Positions 11,001-22,293 of a stretch of DNA of 64,000 nucleotides are shown here, piece by piece. Below the pieces are notes generated by a model. The model searched no databases. It was not told the DNA's origin and was given only the letters and a program-made list of their open reading frames with translations. Position numbers and translations under genes: made by a program. Each line of letters opens with the position of its first letter. Within the stretch, counting starts at the first letter, position 1. Origin of the DNA: Girardinichthys multiradiatus (lineage: Eukaryota; Chordata; Actinopteri; Cyprinodontiformes; Goodeidae); NCBI RefSeq assembly GCF_021462225.1, contig NC_061794.1, positions 40,114,914 to 40,178,913 of the forward strand, in the 5' to 3' direction.

Positions 11001-12483
11001 ATGACTACCATCACTCTACGGAGAGGATTGATATTCAAGATACAAGAAAAACATTTTACATTGAATGCCAAGCAGCTACAGACAGTTGTGTCTTCAATTG
11101 TCGATGGAGGTTCCATTCACGTTCATGATTTAAGCGAACCCAAACTGTATGATGTGATTGTTGACTTTGTTAGAAGTGAGAAACTGGAAGCATTGGAGGA
11201 TGGAGGCATGGCTCAACTTCTTCTTTTGGATCATCTGGTTAGTAACCTGCTCACCTCTGACGCCAGTGCAGCTGGAGATGACCTAACCACACTTTTAAGA
11301 ACTGATGATGTGTCAACCAGTTGGTCTGGTTGTCTTGCCTCTCTTCAGCCGGATCCCATCGATTCAGGTTTACGTACAGCTACTCCAACTACAGAAATTC
11401 CCTTGCAGCCAACACATGCCACCAACAAAATTCATACACAATCCTTTTGCCTCTGGACAGTGACTTGTGGGCTCATGGAGGTACTGCGGGAGGCGCCACT
11501 TCTGCCACACCAGCGAAAACAACTACAGCGAGTGAAAGTGGTGAGAGGAGTCCCTCTTCCAGTGTGGGAGACCAGATTTTGAGGCTAAGTGATGTTGCAG
11601 CTTTGTTTCTAGGCAGGGAGTTTAGGCTTCATGGTGGACAGATCTCTGATTTTGGTTCTGATATGTCATACAGTAACCTGTGTAAACAAATAGATGAAGG
11701 GTTACAGGAAGGTTTTACTTAAACAGAAGTGATTCGCACAATCCTCAAGATAATGAAGCCAGGTACATTCAAAGAAATGTTGTCTAATAAATGTGACTTA
11801 AACATTGATGAGCTTAAGAGGTTCCTGCGCTCTCATATCAGAGATAAAAATAGTACTGAGCTTTTCCAAGATTTAAGTAACGCAAAGCAACAAGAGAAAG
11901 AGAGTGCCCAGCAATTTCTGTACAGAATAATGGGACTTAAACAGCGTGTCCTTTTTGAGTCAGAGCAACCTGTTGCAGATTTTAGCTATGATAAGAAACT
12001 TGTACAGGGTACATTTCTGCACACACTGTACCAAGGGTTGAATGAAAAAAACTGTTACGTCAGACATGATCTTAAACCTTTCCTTGCAGATTAGTGATGA
12101 TTTTCTCTTAGAATAGATCACAAAGTCTACAAGTGAGGAGGCAGAGAGACTGAGACGTTTTGGGTGAGTATCAAAGACCTGTGACTGTAGGTGCAGCTCA
12201 GCTTGACAATACTGACACAAAACAAGATAAAGTTGACATTGAGTTGCAGGCTAACCGTGCTGCAGTTAAAGAATTGACTGCACAGGTGTCTTCTCTGACC
12301 AGACAGTTGTCCCAGGTAGTAAAAACTACTGACAAAGCAGTGTCTGACTATCCCTCTCTTCCCAAGCCTCCAGCAGCTCCAGCTGAAACCCGAGGAAGAT
12401 GCAGCAACTGTGTAGAATAGGGTCAGGCTACCTGCCCTCACTGTTTCAAATGTGGCCAAGCTGGCCATTGTGCTGTTGGCTGT
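11001..12483 (+). pseudogene. gypsy gag, broken
   Basis: Structural polyprotein that would form the cytoplasmic particle. The likely start is the ATG at 11,001 (MTTITLRRGLIFKI). The frame is lost near 11,320. Gag resumes in another frame through 11,722 (stop), then 11,729-12,094, whose helical content (GTFKEMLSNKCDLNIDELKR, then QQFLYRIMGLKQR) suits a capsid domain. A third frame runs 12,160-12,420, a hydrophilic stretch with a coiled-coil-like AAVKELTAQVSSLTRQLSQV. It stops at 12,418-12,420 just before an in-frame zinc knuckle at 12,442-12,483 (CFKCGQAGHCAVGC, CX2CX4HX4C). At least two frameshifts and two stops. Confidence 0.8.
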
Positions 12484-13397
12484 CTGCAAAGAAAGATGTC
12501 GGGAAACTTGGAAAGGTCACTGAAGAGGGGCGACCAGTGACCAGGGTGACAGAGGAGGCCCCAAAAGCTTTACACAACTCTAAAACCAGCCGTCATGTCA
12601 CATCTCATGAAACCAGTCAACCCCAACAAAGAAAACATCTTGTACAGCTCATTGGTAAAAGATGTATGGTGTCGTGTGCCATCAATGGGGTTCCCCTTGA
12701 AATGCTGCTCGACTCAGGGGCCCAAGTGACTATGATAGGGAAGGAATGGATAGAGAGGGCCTTGCCTGGTGTTCAAATTCAACCTCTTGAGTCCCTCATT
12801 TCTAACCAGCACTTAGAAATTGCAGCAGCAAATGGCACCAATGTTCCATTTGATGGTTGGGCAGATGTTGAACTACAGATCCGTAGTGTGAACCATGGCC
12901 ATGTTACCATACAGGTACCAGTATTAATTAGCCAGAACTGCCTTAAGTGTCCTCTTTTAGGCAGTAATGTAATTGCAGAGATTATTAAAACCAATACAGA
13001 AGAAAGAAATTGAGCTTATATCACTGCATTACTTAAAGAGACTTTAAGTGTTACCAGCAGTGCAGTAGAGGCTTTGGTTTCTGCCCTCCAGATTTCAACC
13101 TTTGATGAGGCTGCCCATTACAGTATGAGGAGTGGCAACAAAGGTGTGATCATCCCAGCAGGACAGATTTGTGAAGTAGAGTGCAGAGTTAGGGAATGGC
13201 CGAGAGGTGGTTCAGTGTTATTCCAGCCCAGCGTTGAGAGTAATTTCCCTGAAGGTCTAGAGCTTTTCCCAGCTCTAGATGAGGTCCCCAGTGGGTTAAT
13301 AGCTGCCATTACAATCCCAATTCAGAACCCCACTAAAAACGCCATTTACCTTGGCAAAAGAACTGTTCTAGGAATTTTGGAAAAGGTCACAGTATGA
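12484..13397 (+). pseudogene. gypsy protease and linker, broken
   Basis: Retropepsin-type aspartic protease, which would cut Gag-Pol. The active-site motif LLDSGAQVTMIG (Asp codon near 12,711) lies in the frame 12,399-13,013. A stop at 13,011-13,013 interrupts it. The same frame then continues 13,074-13,397 as a linker rich in beta-type patterns (GVIIPAGQICEVECRVREW, then KRTVLGILEKV), as found between protease and reverse transcriptase in fish gypsy elements. Confidence 0.8.
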
Positions 13398-13515
13398 CCA
13401 GAATGATTCACAGCCAACCCCTCGTTCTCCTGTAACCTCATGCACAGCACAGTTAATATCAGAAAGCAGTAAGACGCAAGATGAGACATGTCTGAGATGG
13501 CATCCTCCTGTTGAT

Positions 13516-15017
13516 TTGTTTCATTTGGAGGAGAATGGACAAAACTTTGTCAGGGATATGTTGTATGAAGAGTCTGAAGTCTTTGCTAAGCATGACTCTG
13601 ACATTGGCTGCATCCAAAATTTGCAATTGAAAATTAATCTTAAAGATGAGACACCTGTCCAGGTGTCCTACAATGCAATTCCAAAGCCCCTGTATAAGGA
13701 GGTGAAAGAATATATCAAAATCTCCTTGACCATGATTGGATTCGGAAATCCACTTCACCATATTCATCCCCTGTCGTCTGTGTCAGAAAGAAAGATCAGA
13801 GTTTACGACTGTGTATTGACTTTAGAAGACTGAACTGCAAAACTATTGCTGACCGCCACCCTCTTCCACGTATCCAAGATTTGTTGGACAACCTGGGGGG
13901 CTACTCATGGTTTTCACTACTCGACCAAGGCAGTGCATACCATAAAGGTTTTGTTGAGGAGTGTTCAGGACACATGACTGCATTCAGCACATCCTGGGCC
14001 TTGTATGAGTGGGTCCACCTTCCATTTGGCCTTACTAACGCCTCAGCTGCATTTCAAAGGTGCATGGAAGCAGTCCTTGATGGTCTGAGGGATGAGTGCT
14101 GCTCTCCATACTTGGATGACGTTCTTTGTTTTTCCAGAACTTTCCAGGATTACATTGATGACTTGAGGCTTGTGCTTCACCGCCTGCAAGAGCATGGTGT
14201 CAAGCTGCGGCCAAAAAAATTTGAGTTTTTGAAACGTCAGGTCAGATATGTTGGCCGTTTAGTGACGGGCAAAGGTGTTCAGATTGACCCTCAAGATCTT
14301 GAAGCATTGAGGCAGCTTAAAGACAGAGAACCAAACAATGTGGGAGAAGTCAGGGCCCTGCTAGGATTCCTAGGCTATTACCGCACTTTCATTCAGGACT
14401 TTTCCAGGATAGTTAGACCATTGTTCAAACTCATAGAAAGTTCCAGGGAGTGTAATCAGAAACCTGACTCAGCTAATACTAAAACCCAGCCGAAGTACAA
14501 GCACGGTGGCCAGTTACCATCCAAAACCCCAGTCAAGTGGACAGCAACACACAGCAATGTAGTGTCCCATCTTGTTGATGTTCTAACAAGTCCCCCCATA
14601 TTGGCCTACCCAGATTTTAATCTGCCCTTTGTTCTCCACACTGATGCATCAAATGAAGGTCTGGGAGCAGTACTTTATCAGCAACAAGAAAACAAACTCT
14701 GTGTTATTGCATATGGCTCCAGGACACTCACCCGTGCTGAGAAGAATTATCATCTTCATTCTGGCAAACTGGAAATTATTGCTTTGAAGTGGGCTACCTG
14801 TGATACATTTAGGGATTATCTCTACTTTGCAACCACCTTTACTGTGTACAATGATAATAATCCACTCACTTATATTCTGAGCACGGCAAAGTTAAATGCC
14901 ACCGGACATTGCTGGGTGGGGGAGTTTGCTGACTTTCATTTCACCATAAAGTATGGACCCGGAAAAACTAATGCTGATGCTGACACCCTCTCAAAGTTCC
15001 TCTCAAAGATCATCTAA
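13516..15017 (+). pseudogene. gypsy reverse transcriptase and RNase H, one frameshift
   Basis: The fingers region starts in frame 1 (13,516 to about 13,715). After a frameshift the sequence runs in frame 3 to 15,017. Palm motifs seen: [14 protein letters not shown] (motif A), [14 protein letters not shown] (motif B) and YLDDVLCFS at about 14,109 (motif C, active-site DD). A connection domain ([20 protein letters not shown]) and RNase H follow ([15 protein letters not shown], then [16 protein letters not shown], then [13 protein letters not shown]). The canonical TDNNPL Asp reads YNDNNPL. The 378-codon frame from 13,881 is the longest intact piece of the element. Confidence 0.9.
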
Positions 15018-15469
15018 GTGAATATATGGAAGTCATGCCCCCAGAGGTGGTCTCTGCAATCTGGCAGGGAGACAAAGCTATGAGAGACGGCGATGTACCA
15101 TGGGTGGCTGCATTAAATTTACACCAGAGTGATGAGGACAATAACATTAAAGGCACCCCAGTTATTACCCCAGAAAACATCAGTGCGGCGCAGAGGGATG
15201 ATGCTGTCATCTATGTGGTGATAAATCTCAAAATGAAGGGATGGAAGCCTAACAGTAAAGATAAGAGTCAGATGGATCCAGAGATACGCAGGCTCATAAA
15301 TGAATGGAAAAGACTGACATTGGACAGGGGAGTATTGTACAGACAGACAGGACACAGAAAGCAGCTAGTTTTACCCAGTAAACTGAAGCAAACTGTGTTA
15401 AAAACGCTGCACGATGATATGGGGCATGTTGGAGCTGACAAAGTCATTCAGCTTGCCAGAGAGAGGTTT

Positions 15470-16826
15470 CAGAATCAGAATCAGAATCAGAAAAGCTTTA
15501 TTGCCAAGTACGTTTTTGGACATACAAGGAATTTGTTTTGGCATAGTCGGTGCAATACAATACAAATTAAACAGTATAAACATATCTACAATATAATATA
15601 AATATATGTGCACAATTTTAAGTGAGTGAGAGTAAATATAGAGCAGTATAAGATGCAAGAGCAATACAACAGTGCAGGTGATCATTGTGCAAGTATGGCA
15701 GTGCAAGTAAAGCAGGAGTCCATGCTGAACGTTAATGTAACGCATTAACGAGCAGAGTTACAGGTTACAGGTGTCCTGTCAGCAAAAAAAAGGGGGGGTG
15801 TGGGTGAAAGGGAGAGTGTCAGGGTGGTTTCCGGGCTTTGTTAACCAGGCTGGTGGCAGATGGGAAAAAACTGTTCTTGTGGCGTGAGGTTTTGGTCCGG
15901 ATGGACCGCAGCCTCCTGCCAGAGGGGAGAGTCTCAAAGAGTCTGTGACCGGGGTGGGAGGGATCAGCCAGAATTTTCCCAGCCCGCTTCAGGGTCCTGG
16001 AGGTGTACAGTTCCTGGAGCGACAGTGGACTGCAGCCAATCACGTTCTCAGCAGACCGAATGACACGCTGCAGCCTGCCCTTATCCTTGGCTGTAGCAGC
16101 GGCGTACCAGATGGTGATGAAGGAGGTGAGGATGGACTCAATGATGGCTGTGTAGAAGTGCACCATCATAGTCTTTGGCAGGTTGAATTTTTTCAGCTGC
16201 CGCAGGAAGAACATCCTCTGCTGGGCTTTCTTGATGAGGGAGCTGATGTTTGGCTCCCACTTGAGATCCTGGGAGATGATGGTTCCCAGGAAGGGGAAAG
16301 ATTCCACAGTGTCAATTGTGGAGTCACAGAGGGTGATGGGGGCAGGTGGTGCTGGGTTCTGCCTGAAGTCCACAACCATCTCCACTCTCTTTAGAGCGTT
16401 GAGCTCAAGGTTGTTCTGGCTGCACAAGTCCAACAGATGGTCCACCTCCCATCTGTACGCGGACTCGTCACCATCAGAGATGAGTCCGATCAGAGTGGTG
16501 TCATCCGCAAACTTCAGAAGCTTGACAGACTGGTGACTGGAGGTGCAGCTGTTGGTGTACAGGGAGAAGAGCAGAGGAGAGAGAACACAGCCTTGGGGGG
16601 AACCGGTGCTGATGGTCAGGGAGTCAGAGACGTGCTTCCCCAGCCTCACGCGCTGCTTCCTGTCAGACAGGAAGTCAGTGATCCACCTGCAGGTGGAGTC
16701 GGGCACACTCAGCTGGGAGAGCTTCTCCTGTAGCAGAACTGGGACGATGGTGTTGAAGGCAGAGCTGAAATCCACAAACAGGATCCTGGCATAGGTTCCT
16801 GTGGAGTCCAGGTGCCGGAGGATGAA
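15470..16826 (-). mobile_element. Rex1-type LINE, 5'-truncated, inside gypsy integrase
   Basis: A non-LTR element in reverse orientation. Its 3' end is at 15,470, with a (TTCTGA)n tail preceded by an AATAAAGC signal. Its 5' truncation is at 16,826. The flanking word GTTT (15,466-15,469 and 16,827-16,830) is a possible short target duplication. The gypsy reading continues cleanly from ...ARERF to YWPF... across it. Confidence 0.88.
15819..16826 (-). CDS. Rex1-type reverse transcriptase, C-terminal part
   Basis: Uninterrupted frame of at least 318 codons on the minus strand, open to the 5' truncation of the element. Only a GTG, not an ATG, lies at 16,775, so this is a truncated ORF2 and not a gene with its own start. 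Palm motifs in order: FVDFSSAFN (A), [20 protein letters not shown] (B) and LLKFADDTT (C, catalytic DD), then [19 protein letters not shown] and a C-terminal region ([20 protein letters not shown]). The endonuclease and the N-terminal part of RT are missing. The intact frame says the insertion is fairly young. Confidence 0.85.
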   Translation of the reverse strand, partial: FILRHLDSTGTYARILFVDFSSAFNTIVPVLLQEKLSQLSVPDSTCRWITDFLSDRKQRVRLGKHVSDSLTISTGSPQGCVLSPLLFSLYTNSCTSSHQSVKLLKFADDTTLIGLISDGDESAYRWEVDHLLDLCSQNNLELNALKRVEMVVDFRQNPAPPAPITLCDSTIDTVESFPFLGTIISQDLKWEPNISSLIKKAQQRMFFLRQLKKFNLPKTMMVHFYTAIIESILTSFITIWYAAATAKDKGRLQRVIRSAENVIGCSPLSLQELYTSRTLKRAGKILADPSHPGHRLFETLPSGRRLRSIRTKTSRHKNSFFPSATSLVNKARKPP

Positions 16827-18491
16827 GTTTTATTGGCCTTTTATGCAAGATGACATTGAAAATTATGTAATTCACCAGTGCACTTGTCTCAAGCAGAAAC
16901 AACCAAACAAACATCAGAAAGCACCAATGGGATCAATAACAACTAGTGCCCCTTTTGAGCTCCTTTCTGTGGATTATCTGCACCTTGAACCAAGCAAAGG
17001 TGGTTATGAGTACATTCTGGTCCTGCGCAACTAAGAACAAATCAGGTAAAACTGCAGCTGAGAAGATTTTTTATGATCTCATTCCACGTTTGGCTACCCT
17101 GAAAAGTTACATCATGATCAGGGAAAAGAGTTTGAGAACAATCTGTTCCAACGACTCCAACAGTTAGCAGGAATAACCCATTCACGAACAACCCCCTATC
17201 ATCCACAGGGAAACCCAGTTGAACGCCTAAACCGAACTCTTCTTCAGATGCATGAGAAAAAGAAATCTGCGTGGAAAGACTACCTACTACACATAGTTCA
17301 GGCATACAATTGTACCAAACATGAGGCTACAGGTTACTCTCCTTTCTTTCTTCTGTATGGCCGAGATCCCCGTTTGCCAATTGATTTGTTGTTTGATTTA
17401 AAATCTGAAGAGAAGCAACACTCCAGATCTGAGTATGCACAAAAATGGGCTTCACGGATGCAGGAAGCATATAAAATCGCCTCAGAGAATAGTGCAAAAT
17501 CTTCTGCAGAAGGGAAACAATATTATGATCGACATATTAAAGGCCTTGCACTACAACCAGGAGATTGGGTTATTGTAAGACATTTGTCAGAGAGAGGTGG
17601 TCCAGGCGAACTCTTTGCTTATTGGGAGAAAAAGATTCATCGAGTTGTTGAGAGGATTGGTGATGGGCCTATCTACCGTGTGCAACCAGAAACTGGAAAC
17701 AAAGTCATTCGTGTTTTGCATCGGAATCTACTGCTACCTGTTAATGATTTGCCCTTGGAACAAGATGAACAGATTAAACCATCAAAACAAACAAAAAAAC
17801 AAAGCGAATGTCAGGATCATGACAATCTGACGGTTGAACAGAACTCTGACAACTCGGATGAGGAAGAGGAGTACCGCTATGTCCTCAGAACTATCCCTGT
17901 TTATGAAAAGAGGAAAGTAAGAGACCATGTCCCTCAGCCAAATGTCCATAGTGACTTCAGAGCGACAGCTTCAGAGTTTCGGCCTGCGAGACATTTAACA
18001 CAGAATGTTGAAATGCAACAGCAAGGTTCAAATCAGACAGTGGTTGTCCCAGAACCTGTAACTCCAGTGGCACTCCTAACTGAAGAACTGTATGGAGACC
18101 CATAAGTGGAAAATGAAGTGGAAAAAGGAGGATTGGAGGAGCTAGGGGATAACACCGAACCTGACATGCACACACCAGGAGAAGAAGTGGCACCAGTAAG
18201 GCGGTCAGCCAGAGGGGTAAAACCTCGAGAGCTCTTCACATATGACCGCTTGGGTCAACCATCCTACCACCCATGCCAACCTGGAGTAAATCTGATGATT
18301 GCATGTCTTCCTTTTCCCATGCTGTCTTACCCAGCTACATTTGACTGCTGTTATCCTATGCCAATATGGACATGTTAGTACAGTGACACTGGACAAATAA
18401 TGGACATTTTGAGACACGAGGTGACAAACCTGACTTTTCATGGTTACATTTGTTACTTCAGTTCCAGATGTCTGGAGACATCTCTTAGAAC

Positions 18492-18500
18492 GGGGGAGAG
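18492..18500 (+). promoter_or_regulatory. gypsy polypurine tract
   Basis: GGGGGAGAG directly before the 3' LTR TG. It would prime plus-strand DNA. Confidence 0.75.
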
Positions 18501-18729
18501 TGTAGAGAGTTGAAAAAAATGGCTACATGAAAAAAAAAAAAAACTTTGTGAAATAATACCCCCCTATTTTTGGTTATATTGTGTACATGCTAATTTTATA
18601 TGTCCAGTAGAGGGCAATCTTGTGCCACTGTGGATCTGCCAGGGAGGATAAAGTTTCCTGTTCTGGGCATGCGCAGCTCAGAATAAACAAGCTCTGGGCC
18701 AAACAACACGCTAATCGCTGTCTCCTCTC
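18501..18729 (+). repeat. gypsy 3' LTR, first part
   Basis: Copy of 10,542-10,780. It is interrupted by the hAT element at 18,730 and continues at 22,294-22,371. Confidence 0.9.
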
Positions 18730-18797
18730 CAGGGGTGAAAGTAGTTTTAAATTCTTACCGGTACTTAGGGGCTAGAGGGGGCTGCGGAGAGACTGGG

Positions 18798-18837
<40 letters not shown>

Positions 18838-19610
18838 TTGTGGAAATGTAAATGGCTTATTATTAGTAGTGTGGAAATATAATTGCCTTATTATTAGTAG
18901 CTAAGACTAAGGTATATTTGGGACTTTGCTGCTTATAGATTGATTTTTATTTGGAGTTTTAGTTATGCTTTTGATAGTTAGAAAAAAACCTTAACACTAG
19001 CCTCTAGTATCATAACACAATGAATGTTTATTATTCAAGGATAATGCTTGCAAGTCTTTTCTGTCTGTATCGTGAGAAGCCGGCAGTGTATTGGGGAGGC
19101 ATGCTACTCCTCTCTGTGCTGACCGAAACTTCTGATAAGTATTCCACCCTGAAGATTCCTGAAGACGTGTGGAAAACAATTCTTTATTAAATGATGAAAT
19201 GTATCTCTGTTTCTTTGATACTGTAACAGTAGCCTCTAGTATTATAAAACAAAGAGTGTTCATTATTCAAGGATAAGGCTTGCTGGTGTTTTCTGTCTGC
19301 ATCCACGTGTGGGAAACAATTCTTTAATTAAATGATGAAATATACCTCTGTTTCTTTGATACTGTTGCTGGGGAGACATCCACAGACAGAATGATTGTGT
19401 ATGTGTACTGCATAGCAGCGTGGGGTATAAAATGTAATGTAACGCAGCCTCCAGTGAGACAACACACAGACGTTTTCAGGTACTCATGTAAGTGCGGTGT
19501 CTCCCTCTCTGAATTCAGATTGGTTTTAATAAACTTGTGGAAACATACAACTGATCTCTGACTGAGGATTGTCCTTTGGGGTGCCAAATAAAAAGAGTCG
19601 ATGAGAGGTG
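18838..19610. repeat. LTR-like stretch with internal duplications
   Basis: Starts TGTGGAAATG after a (TA)n run. It contains a TATA-like GGTATAAAATG at about 19,423 and AATAAAC at about 19,527, followed by a GT-rich stretch, as a retroviral-type LTR would. Two internal duplications are plain: a 33-bp unit at 18,839-18,903, and a longer one in which AGCCTCTAGTAT...TTCTTTGATACTG (18,998-19,224) is repeated in shorter form at 19,229-19,366. No partner LTR or internal genes are seen, so a solo LTR is the best guess. Confidence 0.35.
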
Positions 19611-19632
19611 AGGAGTAATGTATATATATATA

Positions 19633-20901
19633 CAGGGGTTGGACAATGAAACTGAAACACCTGTCATTTTAGTGTGGGAGGTTTCATGGCTAAATTGGAC
19701 CAGCCTGGTAGCCAGTATTCATTGATTGCACATTGCACCAGTAAGAGCAGAGTTGAAGGTTCAATTAGCAGGGTAAGAGCACAGTTTTGCTCGAAATCTT
19801 GAAATGCACACAACATTATGGGTGACATACCAGAGTTCAAAAGAGGACAAATTGTTGGTGCACGTCTTGCTGGCGCATCTGTGACCAAGACAGCAAGTCT
19901 TTGTGATGTATCAAAAGCCACAGTATCCAGGGTAATGTCAGCATACCACCAAGAAGGACGAACCACATCCAACAGGATTAACTGTGGACGCAAGAGGAAG
20001 CTGTCTGAAAGAGATGTTCGGGTGCTAACCCGGATTGTATCAAAAAATCATAAAACCACGGCTGCCCAAATCACGGCAGAATTAAATGTACACCTCAACT
20101 CTCCTGTTTCCACCAGAACTGTCCGTTGCGAGATCCACAGGGTCAATATACACGGCCGGGCTGCTATAGCCAAACCTTTGGTCACGTGTGCCAATGCCAA
20201 ACGTCAGTTTCAATGGTGCAAGGAGCGCAAATCTTGGGCTGTGGACAATGTGAAACATGTATTGTTCTCTGATAAGTCCACCTTTACTGTTTTCCCCACA
20301 CCCGGGAGAGTTACGGTGTGGAGAAGCCCCAAAGAAGCGTACCACCCAGACTGTTGCATGCCCAGAGTGAAGCATGGGGGTGGATCAGTGATGGTTTGGG
20401 CTGCCATATCATGGCATTACCTTGGCCTAATACTTGTGCTAGATGGGCGCGTCACTGCCAAGGACTACCGAACCATTCTTGAGGACCATGTGTATCCAAT
20501 GGTTCAAACATTGTATCCTGAAGGCGGTGCCATGTATCAGGATGCCAATGCACCAATACACACAGCAAGACTGGTGAAAGATTGGTTTGATGAACATGAA
20601 AGTGAAGTTGAACATATTCCATGGCCTGCACAGTCACCAGATCTAAATATTATTGAGCCACTTTGGGGTGTTTTGGAGGAGCAGGTCAGGAAACGTTTTC
20701 CTCCACCAGTATCACGTAGTGACCTGGCCACTATCCTGCAAGAAGAATGGCTTAAAATCCCTCTGACCACTGTGCAGGACTTGTATATGTCTTTCCCAAG
20801 ACGCATTGACGTTGCATTGGCCGCAAAAGGAGGCCCTACACCATACTAATAAATTATTGTGGTCTAAAACCAGGTGTTTCAGTTTCATTGTCCAACCACT
20901 G
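19633..20901 (+). mobile_element. complete Tc1/mariner DD37E element
   Basis: 1,269 bp with 31-bp terminal inverted repeats (CAGGGGTTGGACAATGAAAC... at 19,633; complement at 20,871-20,901, one difference). TA target duplications flank it at 19,631-19,632 and 20,902-20,903. A single transposase gene fills most of it. A second, broken copy lies in reverse at 32,487-34,152. Confidence 0.95.
19818..20849 (+). CDS. Tc1/mariner transposase, DD37E type, intact
   Basis: A 343-residue enzyme for cut-and-paste transposition, full length for the family. The N-terminal paired-like DNA-binding region has a first helix-turn-helix (GQIVGARLAGASVTKTASLC, then VSKATVSRVMSAY). A basic GRKRKLSERD hinge and a second HTH (TAAQITAELN) follow. 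Catalytic residues: Asp in LFSDKSTF (codon 20,271), Asp in MYQDANAPIH (20,541), Glu in SPDLNIIEPLW (20,655). Thirty-seven residues lie between the second Asp and the Glu, so it is DD37E and not the DD34E of Sleeping Beauty-type enzymes. The GGGSVMVWAAIS block is present. No stops; the ATG at 19,818 gives MGDIPEFKRGQIVG. A Glu-to-Lys-like change after the first Asp (SDK, not SDE as in copy 2) may weaken it. Confidence 0.93.
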   Translation: MGDIPEFKRGQIVGARLAGASVTKTASLCDVSKATVSRVMSAYHQEGRTTSNRINCGRKRKLSERDVRVLTRIVSKNHKTTAAQITAELNVHLNSPVSTRTVRCEIHRVNIHGRAAIAKPLVTCANAKRQFQWCKERKSWAVDNVKHVLFSDKSTFTVFPTPGRVTVWRSPKEAYHPDCCMPRVKHGGGSVMVWAAISWHYLGLILVLDGRVTAKDYRTILEDHVYPMVQTLYPEGGAMYQDANAPIHTARLVKDWFDEHESEVEHIPWPAQSPDLNIIEPLWGVLEEQVRKRFPPPVSRSDLATILQEEWLKIPLTTVQDLYMSFPRRIDVALAAKGGPTPY

Positions 20902-21605
20902 TATATATTTAAATTGTTAAAGAACTGCCATGTATGAAACAATGATTAAGCATTTTCTTTGCATAACTTTGCATAACTTTTAATCTTCAGTTTCCGTCTT
21001 TTCTTTTGAACAAAGAAGTTATTGTTCTCTGCATTGTGGTCAAGTTTTGATTTCATTTAAATAAAAAGAATTGACAGTTCGGTTGTTTTCGCGGTTTTTA
21101 TTTAAAAGTCTGTAGATGGTAAGTGATTTATTGTTCGTCCTGTCTTAATGCAAGCGGCATTTTTTTTTTATGTCTGTGCACCACCTGTTTAAAATCTCCC
21201 ACTCCATTAAATCGAACGCGTTGATCTCCTTGGCAACCGCTCTGTTTTGGAGGTAAGCGCGCATGCGCTCTCGTGAAGCATATGTGAAATCTCTGGTCGT
21301 AAGTGGTCTTTTCGAGCTGTACTGTGTTTTTGTAATTCAGCAAAATAACATGAAACACAACCAGTTACTCTCCCTTTACTTTTAACTGGGGTATTTAGCA
21401 GCGAGCAGACAGACATTAAATGTAGCGGTGCACGGTTTAAAGGCTGGCCGTTCACAACAGCCTCGAGCTCCGGGGGAGAGAAGCAAAGCAAGAGCATTGA
21501 GGCTCCAGCATAGCAGAACAGTTCAGAAACTATTTGCAATGAAGGGAAAAAAGTTAGATTTATAAACAGATTAAGTCGTATTTTAGACTGTCTATTGGTA
21601 GCGGA

Positions 21606-21965
21606 TCTGATCTTCTTTGTGTGCTCGTGAGTTGGTAGCACTGTTGCCTTGCAGCAAGAAGGTCCTGGGTTCGATTCCCAGCCGGGGGTCTTTCTGCATG
21701 GAGTTTGCATGTTCTCCCCGTGCATGCGTGGGTTCTCACCGGGTATTCCGGCTTCCTCCCACAGTCCAAAGACATGCCTGTTAGGTTAATTGGTAACTCT
21801 AAATTGCCCTTAGGTGTATGAATGAGTGTGTGCATGGTTGTTTGTGTGTTGCCCTGTGACGGACTGGCGACCTGTCCAGGGTGTACCCTGCCTCTCGCCC
21901 ATAGACTGCTGGAGATAGGCACCAGCTTCCCCGTGACCCACTATGGAATAAGTGGAAGAAAATGA
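21606..21965 (+). mobile_element. tRNA-derived SINE
   Basis: Begins with an A-box-like TGGTAGCACTG and a B box GGGTTCGATTCCC (21,668-21,680). A conserved body follows (GGAGTTTGCATGTTCTCCCC) and an RTE-like tail GGCGACCTGTCCAGGGTGTA...CTGCCTCTCGCCC, ending with a short GACT repeat. A decayed relative is at 62,390-62,700. It lies inside the hAT element. Confidence 0.75.
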
Positions 21966-22218
21966 CTGACTGACTATATATATGTATATATAAACTTCTG
22001 TATGTTTGTGTGTAAATATCTATCTATCTATCAAAATAGTGGGACAGCTTCACCAAAACACGTTGTTTGAGCTTTCACGGTGTCTGTAGATCTCCTGCAG
22101 CGCAAGCACGGTGCGCTGGTTACGAGCGCTGAACAAGCATGTGCCATTTTTGCCGCGTGAGCGGCGAGCAGACGGTGTGGAAACCGTATCTGATGGGGAA
22201 ACGCGAATCGACGTAACA

Positions 22219-22234
22219 GGTGTTACGTAACACC
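22219..22234. repeat. perfect 16-bp palindrome in hAT subterminal region
   Basis: GGTGTTACGTAACACC reads the same on both strands. Position, about 60 bp inside the hAT end, suggests a transposase-binding subterminal motif, but that is inference. Confidence 0.6.
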
Positions 22235-22293
22235 GGCGCAGAATCTTTTAGTGGTACGCAGTACCGGACCGTACCGGCTCACTTTCACCCCTG

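Larger units (their letters stand above)
15026..18378 (+). pseudogene. gypsy integrase, split by a LINE
   Basis: The N-terminal zinc-binding (HHCC) domain begins in 15,026-15,469 (HDDMGHVGADKVIQLARERF). It is cut by the LINE at 15,470-16,826 and resumes at 16,831 ([19 protein letters not shown]). The catalytic core shows [12 protein letters not shown] for the first Asp, then a short loss and frame changes around 17,030-17,150. [13 protein letters not shown] stretch carries the second Asp and [11 protein letters not shown] the Glu. The C-terminal GPF/Y-type module is in 17,248-18,105 ([14 protein letters not shown]...[21 protein letters not shown]). A stop at 18,103 is followed by an in-frame tail to 18,378. 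Confidence 0.85.
18730..22293 (+). mobile_element. hAT-type DNA transposon, non-autonomous, in the 3' LTR
   Basis: Terminal inverted repeats CAGGGGTGAAAGT at 18,730-18,742 and its complement ACTTTCACCCCTG at 22,281-22,293. An 8-bp target duplication flanks it (CTCCTCTC at 18,722-18,729; TTACTCTC at 22,294-22,301, two differences). Eight bases is the hAT hallmark. I see no hAT transposase. The 3.56 kb contains a Tc1 element, a SINE and an LTR-like stretch. The subterminal ends share CCGGTAC words. Confidence 0.85.

Noticed and set aside
21207..21922. Two long minus-strand ORFs (172 and 120 codons)
   Set aside because: They are antisense readings of the SINE at 21,606-21,965 and its flank.
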